A stretch of 64,000 nt of DNA from Oscillospiraceae bacterium (GTDB lineage: Bacteria; Bacillota; Clostridia; Oscillospirales; Oscillospiraceae), in contig JAETNP010000005.1 in the NCBI GenBank assembly GCA_021768185.1, positions 23,366 through 87,365 of the forward strand, written 5' to 3'. A model generated the notes under the pieces. It was given only the letters and a program-made list of their open reading frames with translations. It did not search any database and had not been told where the DNA came from. Both the position numbers and the translations under genes were made by a program. Positions 16,852 through 25,970 of the stretch are shown here, piece after piece (position 1 is the stretch's first letter; the number at the start of each line of letters is the position of its first letter).

Positions 16852-18027
16852 ATGACAAACGTTGAAAACGCCCTGCTCCGGCAGATGCAGAAGATGGCTG
16901 CAAGCCTGACCGCCATGCAGGGCGCGGTGAACAAGGACAAGGGCAATCAGGCCGCCGTCAGCTTCCAGGAGATGATGCAGCAGTCCGGCGGCAAGGTCTC
17001 CGCGAAGCAGCCTTCCAAGGACGCCCCCGCCGAGAAGCCCGTGAAGGGCCAGGAGGAGGAGAGCCTGGAGGAGGGCAAGCTCCCGGTGGAGAAGCCGGAG
17101 GAGGAGCTGAAGCCGGAGAATCTGGCGGGCAACCCCAATGCCGTGGTCATGGACCTGTTCCGGCCTGAAATCGTCGAGAGCGGCGTTGAACAGGCGGCGC
17201 CTGTACTGACCGCCATCCCGGAGGAGACCGTTCAGGAGACCGCCATGGAGGTGGACGCCCAGGCCCCCGGAATGGAGACCACCGTTGATACCGGTGTAGG
17301 CGCGGAGGTGTCCATGGAGCAGCAGCCCAAGGACTTCGGCCAGGCCATGGAGGAAGCTCCTGCCCAGGAGACCGTACAGCAGCCGGTGCAGTTCCAGCGG
17401 GAAGCCGCTCCGGAGGAGATTGTGGAGCAGGCAGACAAGCCCGAGGCCAAGGTGGCTGACGACACCGTTGAGGTGCGGGTGGACAACAGCGAGGACGGCG
17501 GAGAGATCCCCGACGAGGCCCCCGGTACGGAGCAGCCTGTGTTCCGTGAGACCCAGTCCGTCCCCGTGAAGGTGGGCGAGCGGTATGAGACCGTGGACAC
17601 CCAGAAGCCGGAGATGGACAACCAGTTGGCTGACGTCATCCGCGGCGCGGTACAGACCGGCCAGGAGCGCATCGAGATCCATCTAGCCCCTCAGAACCTG
17701 GGCAGCCTGGTGATCGAGATGACCAAGGACGCCAACGGTGCGCTGCAGGTGGTCCTCCACGCGTCCAACGCCAGGGCGGCAGGCGTGCTCAACCAGCATC
17801 TGGACGGCCTGCATACCGCGCTCCAGGGCTACAGCCAGGAGGAGGTCCATGTGGAGGTCCAGCGGGGTCAGGAGAGCCAGGAGCAGCACTTCAAGCAGGC
17901 CGATCCTGACGGACGGGGACAGCACCAGCACCGCCAGCAGCAGGAGCGTCAGGAGGAAGCCCCAGCCAATGGGCAGGAATTCCTTCAGAAGCTGCGCCTG
18001 GGCCTGTTTGGTACCGACGAACTCTAA
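16852..18027 (+). CDS. fliK: FliK, hook-length control protein
   Basis: 391 residues from ATG 16852 with GAGGTG upstream; in-frame TTG 16828 is a weaker choice. The first 240 residues are low-complexity Glu/Pro/Val-rich, as expected of the extended ruler. The C-terminal domain (about 255-335: IEIHLAPQNLGSLVIEMTKD and HLDGLHTALQ) is the substrate-specificity switch that contacts FlhB. A Gln/His-rich linker leads to a conserved-looking tail ending LRLGLFGTDEL. FliK measures the hook and flips export from hook to filament substrates. Confidence 0.92.
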   Translation: MTNVENALLRQMQKMAASLTAMQGAVNKDKGNQAAVSFQEMMQQSGGKVSAKQPSKDAPAEKPVKGQEEESLEEGKLPVEKPEEELKPENLAGNPNAVVMDLFRPEIVESGVEQAAPVLTAIPEETVQETAMEVDAQAPGMETTVDTGVGAEVSMEQQPKDFGQAMEEAPAQETVQQPVQFQREAAPEEIVEQADKPEAKVADDTVEVRVDNSEDGGEIPDEAPGTEQPVFRETQSVPVKVGERYETVDTQKPEMDNQLADVIRGAVQTGQERIEIHLAPQNLGSLVIEMTKDANGALQVVLHASNARAAGVLNQHLDGLHTALQGYSQEEVHVEVQRGQESQEQHFKQADPDGRGQHQHRQQQERQEEAPANGQEFLQKLRLGLFGTDEL

Positions 18028-18042
18028 TAAAGGAGCAAGAAC

Positions 18043-18705
18043 ATGAGCGATTACAGTAGCAGCTTTGATCTGAGCGATTACTATGCCAACCAAGTGTCCA
18101 GCAAGGGCAATTGGCAGCCTGCGAGAGTACCCCTTGCCACCCCCGCGGACGACGTGGGACACAAGTCCACTACCGTGCGGGCGGACTCCGCCGAGGCCAA
18201 CAACACCCTGTCCTTCGAGGATATGCTGCTGTTGATGGTGACCCAGCTCCAGAACCAGACCATCGACAACACCGCAGACACCAACGACATGATGAACCAG
18301 ATCATCCAGATGACCGTCATGCAGGCCATTACCGACATGAAGACCCAGGTGGACGACCTGACCGAGGCCAACATCATGAGCTATACCGCTTCCCTGGTGG
18401 GCCAGACGGTGACCATGGGCATCGTGGACAAGAACGGCTATCTGGTGGGCGAGAAGGTGGGCGTTATCACCGCTACGGGCACCTATAACGGACAGCGGGT
18501 GGTCTATATGGGCGATGAGATGTTCCCCCTCAACCAGATTATGGCCGTGGGTACGCTGCCTGAGAAGCCCAGCGGGGATGAGGATGTCGATAAGCCCGAG
18601 GAACCTGATGAGGGCGGCGGCGTCGATAAGCCCGAGGGACCCGATGAGGGCGATGGCGGCTCGGACGGCACGGGGGAAGAGACGTTAGAGAAGGCGCTGG
18701 GATAA
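18043..18705 (+). CDS. flgD: FlgD, hook-capping scaffold
   Basis: 220 residues. The signature FEDMLLLMVTQLQNQTIDNT and the following MNQIIQMTVMQAI are diagnostic. FlgD caps the growing hook. The C-terminal domain is short (about 105-165) and is followed by an acidic tail with two copies of a 12-residue unit (VDKPEEPDEGGG, VDKPEGPDEGDG). That tail is odd and absent from FlgD proteins I know. Shine-Dalgarno AAGGAG precedes ATG 18043, 15 bp after fliK. Confidence 0.94.
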   Translation: MSDYSSSFDLSDYYANQVSSKGNWQPARVPLATPADDVGHKSTTVRADSAEANNTLSFEDMLLLMVTQLQNQTIDNTADTNDMMNQIIQMTVMQAITDMKTQVDDLTEANIMSYTASLVGQTVTMGIVDKNGYLVGEKVGVITATGTYNGQRVVYMGDEMFPLNQIMAVGTLPEKPSGDEDVDKPEEPDEGGGVDKPEGPDEGDGGSDGTGEETLEKALG

Positions 18706-18737
18706 AAAGGCTGCCGGAGCGGAAAGAGGATGAAATT

Positions 18738-19139
18738 ATGGCAGAGCGAATCACCCCTATCATGCCAATAGACCGACTGAACCAGGTGGAGCAGGTGCAG
18801 CCGGTACGCCGCAGGGACGCGGGAAGCTTCGGTTCCATGCTCCAGAGAGAGATCCAGAGCGCGGCCCCGGCATCGGAGAGCTTCTCCGTGGCTTTCTCCA
18901 AGCACGCCAAGGCGCGGGCGGAGGAGCGGGGCATTGAGGTGACGCCCGCACTTATGGGTCAGCTGGCGGACAGCGTGGAGCGGGCCAGCGCCAAGGGAGC
19001 CACCAACATCCTGGCGTTCGACGCCACAAGGGCGTTCATTATCAACATCCCCCACGGACGGGTGATCACCACCATGTCCCAGGAGGAAATGCAGGAGAAT
19101 ATTTTTACCAATATCGACGGCGCCGTTCTTTTGAAATAA
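18738..19139 (+). CDS. TIGR02530-type flagellar operon protein
   Basis: 133 residues. The C-terminal half (SFSVAFSKHAKARAEERGIE, then FIINIPHGRVITTMSQEEM and NIFTNIDGAVLL) matches the small conserved protein that lies between flgD and flgE in many Firmicutes (TIGR02530). Its biochemical role is unknown to me. The N-terminal 45 residues are variable. Position next to the hook genes implies a part in hook assembly. Confidence 0.88.
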   Translation: MAERITPIMPIDRLNQVEQVQPVRRRDAGSFGSMLQREIQSAAPASESFSVAFSKHAKARAEERGIEVTPALMGQLADSVERASAKGATNILAFDATRAFIINIPHGRVITTMSQEEMQENIFTNIDGAVLLK

Positions 19140-19230
19140 AGAAGTGCAGGACCTTTCAGGATGCCTTGCCCTCCCGCCCGACTGACGGGAGAGCGGCGGC
19201 GCCAAAGGCAAAAAAGGAGATTATGATCGC

Positions 19231-20529
19231 ATGACTGGAGCAATGTATGCCGCCATCGGCGGACTCAAAACTCACATGACCAACCTCAACGTCATTGGCA
19301 ACAACATCGCCAATGTCAATACCGCGGGCTACAAGGCCCAGAGAATGATCTTCCAGGAATCCATCTACACCACCAGCCGGGCCGGCAGCGACGGCACCGC
19401 CGTCCGGGGCGGCAACACCCCCTCCCAGATCGGCTACGGTTCCCAGGTGGGGTCCATCGACCTGAACATGTCCCCCGGCACCTTCAACCCCACCGGCGTG
19501 GCCCTGGACTGCATGATCGAGGGCGACGGGTTCTTCCTGGTGGGCAACAAGGACCTGACGTTCGAGAGCGCTGAGGACTATACCAAGCTGCAGCTGACCC
19601 GCGTAGGCGACTTCAACATCGACGCCATGGGCTACGTCACCGACGGCAATAAGAACGTGGTCTACGGCTTCAAGATGGTGCAGAATCCGGACTATGATCC
19701 CAATGCGCAGGAAACGTACAGAGTTGACGGCAACGGCAACAGGATCAATATCAAGGACCCGCTGATTCTCAGCACGGAGCTGGTGCCCCTGCGGGTGCCT
19801 ATGGCCGCTGCCGCTCCTACGGAAGGCAACGGCGGGTACAATCCGGCGAACAATACATACGCCTGGGACGCCGGCGATCCGGTGTATGATCTTCTCGGAC
19901 CGGCAGGGGTTGACCCGGACCGTCCGACTGTCCGGAACAACTATTCCCTCATGGACGCCACATATGATCCTGACACCGGAGCGCTGCAGGAATTGCCGGA
20001 GGGCGTGGGCGTACCAATGGCCGAGGACGGCACAACGCAGGATACGCTTGCCGCCTACACCGGTGCTCTGCCCGACAGAAGCGGGAAGCTGGTTTCTCTG
20101 AACGGCATCAGCATCAACTCCAACGGCGCCATCACCGGCGTGTCGGAGAACGGCGACACCGTGGTCATCGGCTACGCCGCCATGGGCAAGGTCACCGCTC
20201 CCGACGGCGTGACCCATGTGGGCGGACCCTACTACAAAGCCATGGAGGGCGCGGGCGAGATGACCGTGGGCCTCGCGGGCGGCGTGCTGGAGCCGGGCAC
20301 TTACCTGAACAACCAGCGGATCACAGAGGATGCTACCCCCGGCATCCGGGACCTGCTGGACCAGAACAAGGACAACGAGATCCGCAACGGCGGCCTGGAG
20401 GCCTCCACTGCCGACGTGGCCACCGAGTTTGCCAACATGATCGTCACCCAGCGCGGCTACCAGGCCAACACCCGCATCGTCACCGTCACCGACTCCATGC
20501 TGGAAGAGCTGGTGAACATGAAGCGGTAA
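19231..20529 (+). CDS. flgE: FlgE, hook protein
   Basis: 432 residues. N-terminal NLNVIGNNIANVNTAGYKAQ and C-terminal DVATEFANMIVTQRGYQANT plus the terminal helix are the hook/rod family signatures; MSPGTFNPTGVALDCMIEGDGFF confirms FlgE. The middle (about residues 155-285, 19690-20085) has lower GC and different codon choice from the conserved ends, marking an exposed outer domain. Shine-Dalgarno AAAGGAG precedes ATG 19231. Confidence 0.95.
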   Translation: MTGAMYAAIGGLKTHMTNLNVIGNNIANVNTAGYKAQRMIFQESIYTTSRAGSDGTAVRGGNTPSQIGYGSQVGSIDLNMSPGTFNPTGVALDCMIEGDGFFLVGNKDLTFESAEDYTKLQLTRVGDFNIDAMGYVTDGNKNVVYGFKMVQNPDYDPNAQETYRVDGNGNRINIKDPLILSTELVPLRVPMAAAAPTEGNGGYNPANNTYAWDAGDPVYDLLGPAGVDPDRPTVRNNYSLMDATYDPDTGALQELPEGVGVPMAEDGTTQDTLAAYTGALPDRSGKLVSLNGISINSNGAITGVSENGDTVVIGYAAMGKVTAPDGVTHVGGPYYKAMEGAGEMTVGLAGGVLEPGTYLNNQRITEDATPGIRDLLDQNKDNEIRNGGLEASTADVATEFANMIVTQRGYQANTRIVTVTDSMLEELVNMKR

Positions 20530-20569
20530 GGCTGACGGCAAGTAACCACAGCAGGAGCTAGGACCCAAT

Positions 20570-20597
20570 CCCCCGGCCGCCCGCGGGCGGCCGGGGG
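20570..20597 (+). other. Very GC-rich hairpin between flgE and flbD
   Basis: A perfect 13-bp inverted repeat (20570-20582 with 20585-20597) of almost pure G/C lies 40 bp after flgE. No T tract follows; an AAAGGAG Shine-Dalgarno for flbD comes directly after it. It may stabilise the hook mRNA 3' end or limit read-through into the motor genes. Confidence 0.6.
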
Positions 20598-20616
20598 GAG
20601 AAGAAAGGAGAACGCT

Positions 20617-20832
20617 ATGATCGTACTGACCAAGCGGAACAACGAACGGTTCCTCCTCAATCACAACCAGATCGAGAGCATCGAGACGATCCCGGAGTCC
20701 AAGATCATCATGATGAACCGGGACTACTTCATCGTCAAGGAGACCCCCGAGGACATCATCAAGAAGATCCAGGACTACAACGCAAAGGTGCTGGACGTCC
20801 ACCGGATCGTCACGGTGACCGACAAACGCTGA
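20617..20832 (+). CDS. flbD: FlbD/SwrD-family protein
   Basis: 71 residues, the usual size. MIVLTKRNNERFLLNHNQIE and the IIKKIQDYNAKVL segment match the FlbD family (Pfam FlbD; SwrD in Bacillus). SwrD raises motor torque for swarming in Bacillus subtilis. It lies directly between hook and stator genes, the family's standard position. Note that it is unrelated to the Caulobacter transcription factor also named FlbD. Confidence 0.93.
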   Translation: MIVLTKRNNERFLLNHNQIESIETIPESKIIMMNRDYFIVKETPEDIIKKIQDYNAKVLDVHRIVTVTDKR

Positions 20833-20839
20833 AGCGCGC

Positions 20840-20900
20840 GGGGCGCGTTTGAGGGACGTTGAGACGGCGGAACCGCCTGGACGGGCTTCAAATGCGCCCC
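20840..20900 (+). other. Branched RNA structure between flbD and motA
   Basis: A 13-bp stem with one G-U pair (20840-20852 with 20888-20900) encloses a second inverted repeat (GGCGG 20866-20870, CCGCC 20873-20877). Together with the hairpin at 20570 it brackets flbD with stable structures. No T tract, so it is not an obvious terminator. Confidence 0.5.
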
Positions 20901-20948
20901 CGTAAGAGATAATTTCTCCCTGCGGGAGTAAAATGGTGGTTGTAAAAT

Positions 20949-21773
20949 ATGAACATTACATATATAATCGGCTTTGTAGGCGCGGTCGTAATCATGGTCA
21001 TCGGTATGATGTTCGGCGGCGAGACTGGCTTTACCCCCAGTCAGGTCGGTAACTTCTGGGACCCGGCCAGCGTGTTCATCACCATCGGCTGTACCATCAT
21101 GATCATCATCGCCTCCTTCCCGCCCTCCGCGCTGAAGGATATCCCCAAACACCTGAAGATCGTCATGAACGTCAAGGGCAACGACCCTCTGGCCATCATT
21201 GACGAGCTGGTGGACCTGGCCCAGGTGGCACGTAAAAACGGCCTGCTGGCTCTGGAGGAGCGGGGCAACCAGCAGGAGGACCCCTTCTTCAAGCAGTGCA
21301 TCATGCTCATCGTGGACAACAACGACGCCGACCAGGCCCGTGAGATCATGATGAACGACATTGAGCAGTCCTCCGCCCGCCATGAGGCCGGCGCGGGCAT
21401 GTATGACCGAGGCAGCTCCGTGGCCCCCGCCTTCGGCATGGTGGGTACGCTGGTCGGTCTGATCAACATGCTGAAGGCCATGGACGTGGAGAGCGGCGGC
21501 GGCGACCTGGGTCCCGCCATGGCTACCGCTCTGGTCACCACCCTGTACGGGTGCGTTATGGCCCACATGGTCTTCGGCCCCATCGCCAACCAGCTGCGGC
21601 AGCGTGACGAGGAAGAGATGCTCTGTAAGCTGATCATCGTGGAGGGCATCATGTCCATCCAGGCGGGAAGCAACCCCAAGGCCCTGCGGGAGAAGCTCCT
21701 GACCTTCGTGGCCCAGCGCCAGCGCGAGGGCGGCGGCCAGAAGGGCGGCAAGGGCGGCGAGGCCGCCGAGTAA
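20949..21773 (+). CDS. motA: MotA, stator subunit
   Basis: 274 residues. Four membrane segments are visible: about 4-22, 35-55, 156-175 and 183-207. The conserved prolines lie in APAFGMVGTLVGL and LGPAMATALVTTLYG. The cytoplasmic loop (about 60-150) carries the charged residues that contact FliG. The Gly/Lys-rich C-terminus (GGGQKGGKGGEAAE) is unusual. MotA with MotB forms the proton- or sodium-driven stator; the sequence alone does not settle the ion. motB follows after 30 bp. Confidence 0.96.
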   Translation: MNITYIIGFVGAVVIMVIGMMFGGETGFTPSQVGNFWDPASVFITIGCTIMIIIASFPPSALKDIPKHLKIVMNVKGNDPLAIIDELVDLAQVARKNGLLALEERGNQQEDPFFKQCIMLIVDNNDADQAREIMMNDIEQSSARHEAGAGMYDRGSSVAPAFGMVGTLVGLINMLKAMDVESGGGDLGPAMATALVTTLYGCVMAHMVFGPIANQLRQRDEEEMLCKLIIVEGIMSIQAGSNPKALREKLLTFVAQRQREGGGQKGGKGGEAAE

Positions 21774-21803
21774 GCCCCGCCATGAGAATGAGGTGAGCGA
21801 AAC

Positions 21804-22649
21804 ATGGCTTCCATAAAAAAGAAATCGAGCGGCGGAGGCGGCGCCAACTGGATGGACACCTACGGCGACATGGTGACGCTGCTGCTGTGCTTCTTCGTTC
21901 TGCTGTACTCCATGTCCACCATCGACCAGGAGAAGTGGATGATAATCGTCCAGAGCTTCAACAAGGACGCGGAGGTCAGCGTGGACGACTTTCCCCGGGG
22001 GCCGGACGGCGACAACGACGCCGAGGACGGCAACGATATGCCCATGACCCAGGACGAGGTCAACGAGCAGGTGGAGATCATCCTGGAGTATCTGGCGGAG
22101 TACGCCGCCTCCCAGCAGTCAGCGGCGGATTCCAGCGAGGACGAGATTACCTTCACCAAGGGAGATAATTACGCGTTCTTTTCCTTCCCCAACTCCGTGT
22201 TCTTTGCCGGCGACAGCGACGTGCTGCGGCAGGAGGGGAAGGAGGAGCTGGATAAGCTCATCCCCATCCTGTCGGAGAACCAGCTCTATATTGACGAGAT
22301 CGTGGTCACGGGCCACACCGCCACGGCGCAGACCACTTACAACGCGCGGAAGGACCGGCGTCTGGCGGCCTGCCGTGCCGCCGAGGTGGCGGCCTACCTC
22401 CAGGACAACAGCGGCATCAGCGCCGCCCGGATCACCGACGAGGGGAAGGGACAGTGGCTGCCCATTGCCCCCAACGACGCGGAGGAGGACCGACGGAAGA
22501 ACCGCCGGGTGGAGATCATGATTTCCTTCGCGGACGAGGAGCTGAATAATCCCTTCGCCGGGAGCATCGCGCAGTACTACACGACGACGCAGCAGGAGAA
22601 TCCCGATCCTCTGGCAGAAGCGTATGCTGCCGGTACAGAGGCGGAGTAA
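21804..22649 (+). CDS. motB: MotB, stator subunit with OmpA-like domain
   Basis: 281 residues. The single N-terminal membrane helix includes the ion-binding aspartate (DTYGDMVTLLLCFFVLLYSM, Asp22). An acidic linker (about 50-105) leads to a C-terminal OmpA/MotB peptidoglycan-binding domain with VTGHTATAQTTYNARKDRRL and DRRKNRRVEIMIS. It anchors the stator to the wall. The acidic linker is longer than in Bacillus MotB. Confidence 0.96.
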   Translation: MASIKKKSSGGGGANWMDTYGDMVTLLLCFFVLLYSMSTIDQEKWMIIVQSFNKDAEVSVDDFPRGPDGDNDAEDGNDMPMTQDEVNEQVEIILEYLAEYAASQQSAADSSEDEITFTKGDNYAFFSFPNSVFFAGDSDVLRQEGKEELDKLIPILSENQLYIDEIVVTGHTATAQTTYNARKDRRLAACRAAEVAAYLQDNSGISAARITDEGKGQWLPIAPNDAEEDRRKNRRVEIMISFADEELNNPFAGSIAQYYTTTQQENPDPLAEAYAAGTEAE

Positions 22650-22764
22650 CACATGCGCTCCGCGCCATATCCGTCAAAGCAAAAGCGCCCTGTTCGTCCG
22701 GGCCGCTCAGGCGTGACCGGCGCGGCGGCGTCCTTGGAATCCAAAGCGGGAATGAGGAGACAAT

Positions 22765-23754
22765 ATGGCAGAAGTCTTATCACAAAGCCAAATTGACGCT
22801 CTGCTGGCGGCAGCCCAAAGCGGAGGTCTTGATGCGGCCCCCAAAAAAGAGGAGTCCGCAGAGAAAAAATATAAGAAATACGACTTTTTCAGTCCTCGTA
22901 AGTTCAGTAAAGACCGGCTGAAGATCCTCAACAGCATTTACGAGAACTACACGCGGGTCATCAATTCCCGGATGAACGCCATGTTCCACTCCACCTGTGA
23001 GATCGAGGTGGGTTCCATTGAGGAGCTGCACTACTACGAGTTTTCCAACGCCCTGCGTGAGGGAGACGTGCTGGCGCTGGCGAAGATCGACCGGGAGGAT
23101 CTGCAGGAGGAGTACCCGATCCTGATCCATCTGGCTACGCCGGTGCTGCTGACGATGATGGACCGGATGATGGGCGGAGAGGGCGAACCGGACGACAGCC
23201 TCGACCCGGACTACAAGCTGACGGACCTGGAACTCAACATCTACTCGGACATCATCAAGGACATGATGGACTTCCTGGGGCGCAGCTGGGAGAACTACAT
23301 CACCCTGAAGTTCTCCTACGTCCGCACGGAGACCAACCCCACGCTGGTGCAGCTCATCGGATACGACGACACGGTGGTCATCGTAGGGCTGGACATCCGA
23401 TTCCCCAACAGCAGCGGGCGGCTGAGCATGTGCCTCCCCGGCGAGATGCTGACCAACATTTTCACGGAGATCAGCAAGCAGACCGGACACCGCACCACGG
23501 GAGAGGACAAATCCGAGGAGATCTTCGATTCCCTGCGGGACTCCGATCTGGAGATCATCGCGGAACTGGCCCGCACCAAGCTCCAGCTCAGCGACATCTA
23601 CCACCTGAACGTAGGCGACGTGGTGGATATCAAGCAGCCCAAGGACGCCCCCATCTACCTCAATATCAGCGGCAGGCGATGGTTCGACGGGCGCATGGGC
23701 ATCTACAATAAGCAAATGGCCGTGAAAATCGGTGAGACATACATTAAGGCGTAA
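22765..23754 (+). CDS. fliM: FliM, motor switch protein
   Basis: 329 residues. The N-terminal CheY-P-binding motif is present as LSQSQIDALL (about 5-14), followed by a linker, the FliM middle domain (FSPRKFSKDRLKILNSIYEN; MDRMMGGEGEP) and a C-terminal SpoA domain (VGDVVDIKQPKDAPIYLNI). It forms the C-ring wall and receives the chemotaxis signal. A 115-bp gap separates it from motB. Confidence 0.97.
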   Translation: MAEVLSQSQIDALLAAAQSGGLDAAPKKEESAEKKYKKYDFFSPRKFSKDRLKILNSIYENYTRVINSRMNAMFHSTCEIEVGSIEELHYYEFSNALREGDVLALAKIDREDLQEEYPILIHLATPVLLTMMDRMMGGEGEPDDSLDPDYKLTDLELNIYSDIIKDMMDFLGRSWENYITLKFSYVRTETNPTLVQLIGYDDTVVIVGLDIRFPNSSGRLSMCLPGEMLTNIFTEISKQTGHRTTGEDKSEEIFDSLRDSDLEIIAELARTKLQLSDIYHLNVGDVVDIKQPKDAPIYLNISGRRWFDGRMGIYNKQMAVKIGETYIKA

Positions 23755-23768
23755 AGGAGCGTATCCTG

Positions 23769-25163
23769 ATGGGAGAAATAACGACATTTAGTCCGATGGT
23801 GATCGACGCCATTGGGGAGGCTATGAATATCAGCCTGGGCTCCTCCGCTACAGCGGTCTCCAACATGCTGGACCACCGCGTGGACATCACCACGCCCACC
23901 GTGCAGGTGATCAACGCGGAGGACTTTACCCTGGGCCGGATCGAGCCCGCCATCGGCGTTGAGATCAAATATGTCTGCGGCCTGGAGGGCAGCAACATTA
24001 TGATGCTCAAGCGCAGCGATGTGAAGGCCATTGTAGACATCCTGCTGGGGACGGAGACGCCCGATGAGGAGTTCCAGCTGGACGAGCTGAGCATCAGCGT
24101 GGTGTGCGAGGTCATGAACCAGATGATGGGCGCGGCCTCCACGGCCCTGAGCGATCTGCTGGGGCGGATGGTGAACATCTCCACCCCTGAATCCTTTGAG
24201 CTGGACGATCTGGACAAGGTCCGGGAAGAGCACTTCCCGGTGAAGACCGGCCCCATCGTGGTGGTCAGTTTCCGGCTGAGCATTGAGGGCGTGGTAGAGA
24301 GCGAGTTCATGAATGTCATGAGCGTCGAGCTGGCCAAGGAACTGGTCAGCGGCATGGGCCTGGACCTGGACGAGGAGATGGGCGCTCCCGCCCCCGCGCC
24401 TGCGCCGGCCCCCGCGCCTGCACCCGAGGCGTCCTCCGGCGGCACCATGAGCCAGGAGGAGATCGAGCGGCTGATGGGCGGCGGCGCGGCCTCCGAACCG
24501 GCTCCCGCGCCTGCGCCCGCGGCGTCTTCCGGCGGTACTTTGAGCCAGGAGGAGATCGAGCGGCTGATGACTGGCGGCGGAGCCTCCGAGCCCGCACCCG
24601 CGCCGGCTGCTGCAGCGCCGGCTCCCGCTCCCGCACCTGCGCCCGCTCCGACCCCTGCGTCGGCTCCCGCGCCGGGCGCGGCGGAGCAGCCGCCCATGTA
24701 TCCCCCGGCGGGGTATCCTCCGTATCCGCCCCAGGCGGCCGGACAGGGGGGCTATCCCTATCCGCCCTACCCGCCCTACTACATGTACCCGCCCCAGCCG
24801 GCTCCCCAGCCCCAGCAGCCGGCGGAGCCCAAGGTCATCAATACCCAGAAGCCCAGGATGGAGCCCCTCAGCGCGGACGACCGGCTCTCCCAGGAGCAGA
24901 AGGAGAACCTGGACCTCATCATGGGCGTGTCCCTGGAGGTGGCCGTGGAGATCGGCCGCACCCGGCGGAAGATCCAGGATATCATCGCCTTCTCCAAGGG
25001 TTCCCTGGTGGTGCTGGATAAGCTGGCCGGCGAGCCGGTGGACCTGCTGGTCAACGGCCAGTGCATCGCCCGGGGCGACGTGGTGGTGATCGACGACAAC
25101 TTCGGCATCCGCATCACCGAGATCCTCCAGAAGCCTGACATCAATGAACTGACAAAGTTCTAA
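23769..25163 (+). CDS. fliY: FliY, switch phosphatase / FliN fusion
   Basis: 464 residues. An N-terminal CheC-like phosphatase domain (about 8-190) has two intact DxxxExxN-type sites, DAIGEAMN and SVVCEVMN. A long Pro/Ala-rich linker (about 205-365) and a C-terminal FliN/SpoA domain (about 375-458: VAVEIGRTRRKIQDIIAF) follow. The linker holds two copies of a 31-residue unit, each with SQEEIERLM (228-236 and 259-267), which resembles the CheY-P-binding motif of FliM. In Bacillus FliY one such motif sits at the N-terminus; here the N-terminus lacks it. FliY dephosphorylates CheY-P at the switch. Confidence 0.95.
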   Translation: MGEITTFSPMVIDAIGEAMNISLGSSATAVSNMLDHRVDITTPTVQVINAEDFTLGRIEPAIGVEIKYVCGLEGSNIMMLKRSDVKAIVDILLGTETPDEEFQLDELSISVVCEVMNQMMGAASTALSDLLGRMVNISTPESFELDDLDKVREEHFPVKTGPIVVVSFRLSIEGVVESEFMNVMSVELAKELVSGMGLDLDEEMGAPAPAPAPAPAPAPEASSGGTMSQEEIERLMGGGAASEPAPAPAPAASSGGTLSQEEIERLMTGGGASEPAPAPAAAAPAPAPAPAPAPTPASAPAPGAAEQPPMYPPAGYPPYPPQAAGQGGYPYPPYPPYYMYPPQPAPQPQQPAEPKVINTQKPRMEPLSADDRLSQEQKENLDLIMGVSLEVAVEIGRTRRKIQDIIAFSKGSLVVLDKLAGEPVDLLVNGQCIARGDVVVIDDNFGIRITEILQKPDINELTKF

Positions 25164-25226
25164 AGAATTTGGCAGTATAACATAGTACCTACTAATCAAT
25201 AATGAAAAGGAAAAAGGTGTATTGTA

Positions 25227-25592
25227 ATGGCTAAGATTTTGTTAGTGGATGACGCCGCTTTTATGCGCAAGGTGGTGAAAGACGGCCTGAGCAAGGCGGG
25301 CTATACCGATTTGTACGAGGCCGTGGACGGAGCGGACGCCGTGGAGAAGTACAACTCCCTGAAGCCGGACCTGGTCCTCATGGACATCACTATGCCCAAC
25401 ATGGACGGCCTGGAGGCCCTGAAGGCCATCCGCGCCGCCGACGGCAACGCCAACGTGGTCATGTGCTCCGCCATGGGCCAGGAGACCATGGTCATCGACG
25501 CCATCCGCTCCGGCGCCAAGGACTTCATCGTCAAGCCCTTTAAGATCGAGCGCGTGCTCAAGACCGTCACCTCCATTGTAGGCGAGCCCTGA
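25227..25592 (+). CDS. cheY: CheY, chemotaxis response regulator
   Basis: 121 residues, a stand-alone receiver domain. Acidic pair in LLVDDAAF, phospho-acceptor Asp53 in LVLMDITMPNMDG, and the conserved Lys in DFIVKPFK. It follows fliY by 63 bp, the Bacillus order. CheY-P binds FliM (and perhaps FliY) to change rotation. Its kinase CheA is not in the window. The fliO ATG overlaps its stop codon. Confidence 0.96.
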   Translation: MAKILLVDDAAFMRKVVKDGLSKAGYTDLYEAVDGADAVEKYNSLKPDLVLMDITMPNMDGLEALKAIRAADGNANVVMCSAMGQETMVIDAIRSGAKDFIVKPFKIERVLKTVTSIVGEP

Positions 25593-25957
25593 TGCCCAAG
25601 GACATCCTCTCTCTGCTGGGGATCCTGCTGGTATTGCTGCTGGTGCTGTGTGGGTGCTGGCTGTTTACCCGCTGGGCCGGTACGGGCCTGGCAGGGCAGA
25701 TGGTCACACCGGCCGGGCGGCGGCAGCTGAAGGTCCTGGAGCGTCTGCCGGTGGGGAAGGATCAAGCCCTGCTGGTGATCCAGCTGGCAAATCGGTACTT
25801 TTTACTTGGCAGTTCTCCCTCCGGATTCTCCCTGCTGGCTGAACTGACGGAGGAGGAGGGGGCGTTGTGGACCTGCCCGCCTGACTCCGACGGCCGCCCG
25901 GGGAGAGCGCCCCTGGACTTCCAGGAATGGATGCGGAAGTTCAGAGAGAAGAAATAG
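25592..25957 (+). CDS. fliO: FliO, export gate assembly protein
   Basis: 121 residues. An N-terminal membrane helix (about 5-22: LSLLGILLVLLLVLCGCWLF) is followed by a small FliO domain (RRQLKVLERLPVGKDQALLV and NRYFLLGSSPSGFSLLAEL). FliO helps FliP assemble. The ATG overlaps the cheY stop (TGATG), so it is translated by coupling. Confidence 0.9.
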   Translation: MPKDILSLLGILLVLLLVLCGCWLFTRWAGTGLAGQMVTPAGRRQLKVLERLPVGKDQALLVIQLANRYFLLGSSPSGFSLLAELTEEEGALWTCPPDSDGRPGRAPLDFQEWMRKFREKK

Positions 25958-25970
25958 AGGAGGCGAGAGC

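Noticed and set aside
24370..24680. Pro/Ala DNA repeats in fliY as a mobile or variable repeat
   Set aside because: The units are imperfect at DNA level and best explained as a protein linker; only the SQEEIERLM duplication is reported.
25164..25226. Promoter directly before cheY
   Set aside because: The AT-rich 63-bp gap has no pair of boxes at a proper spacing.
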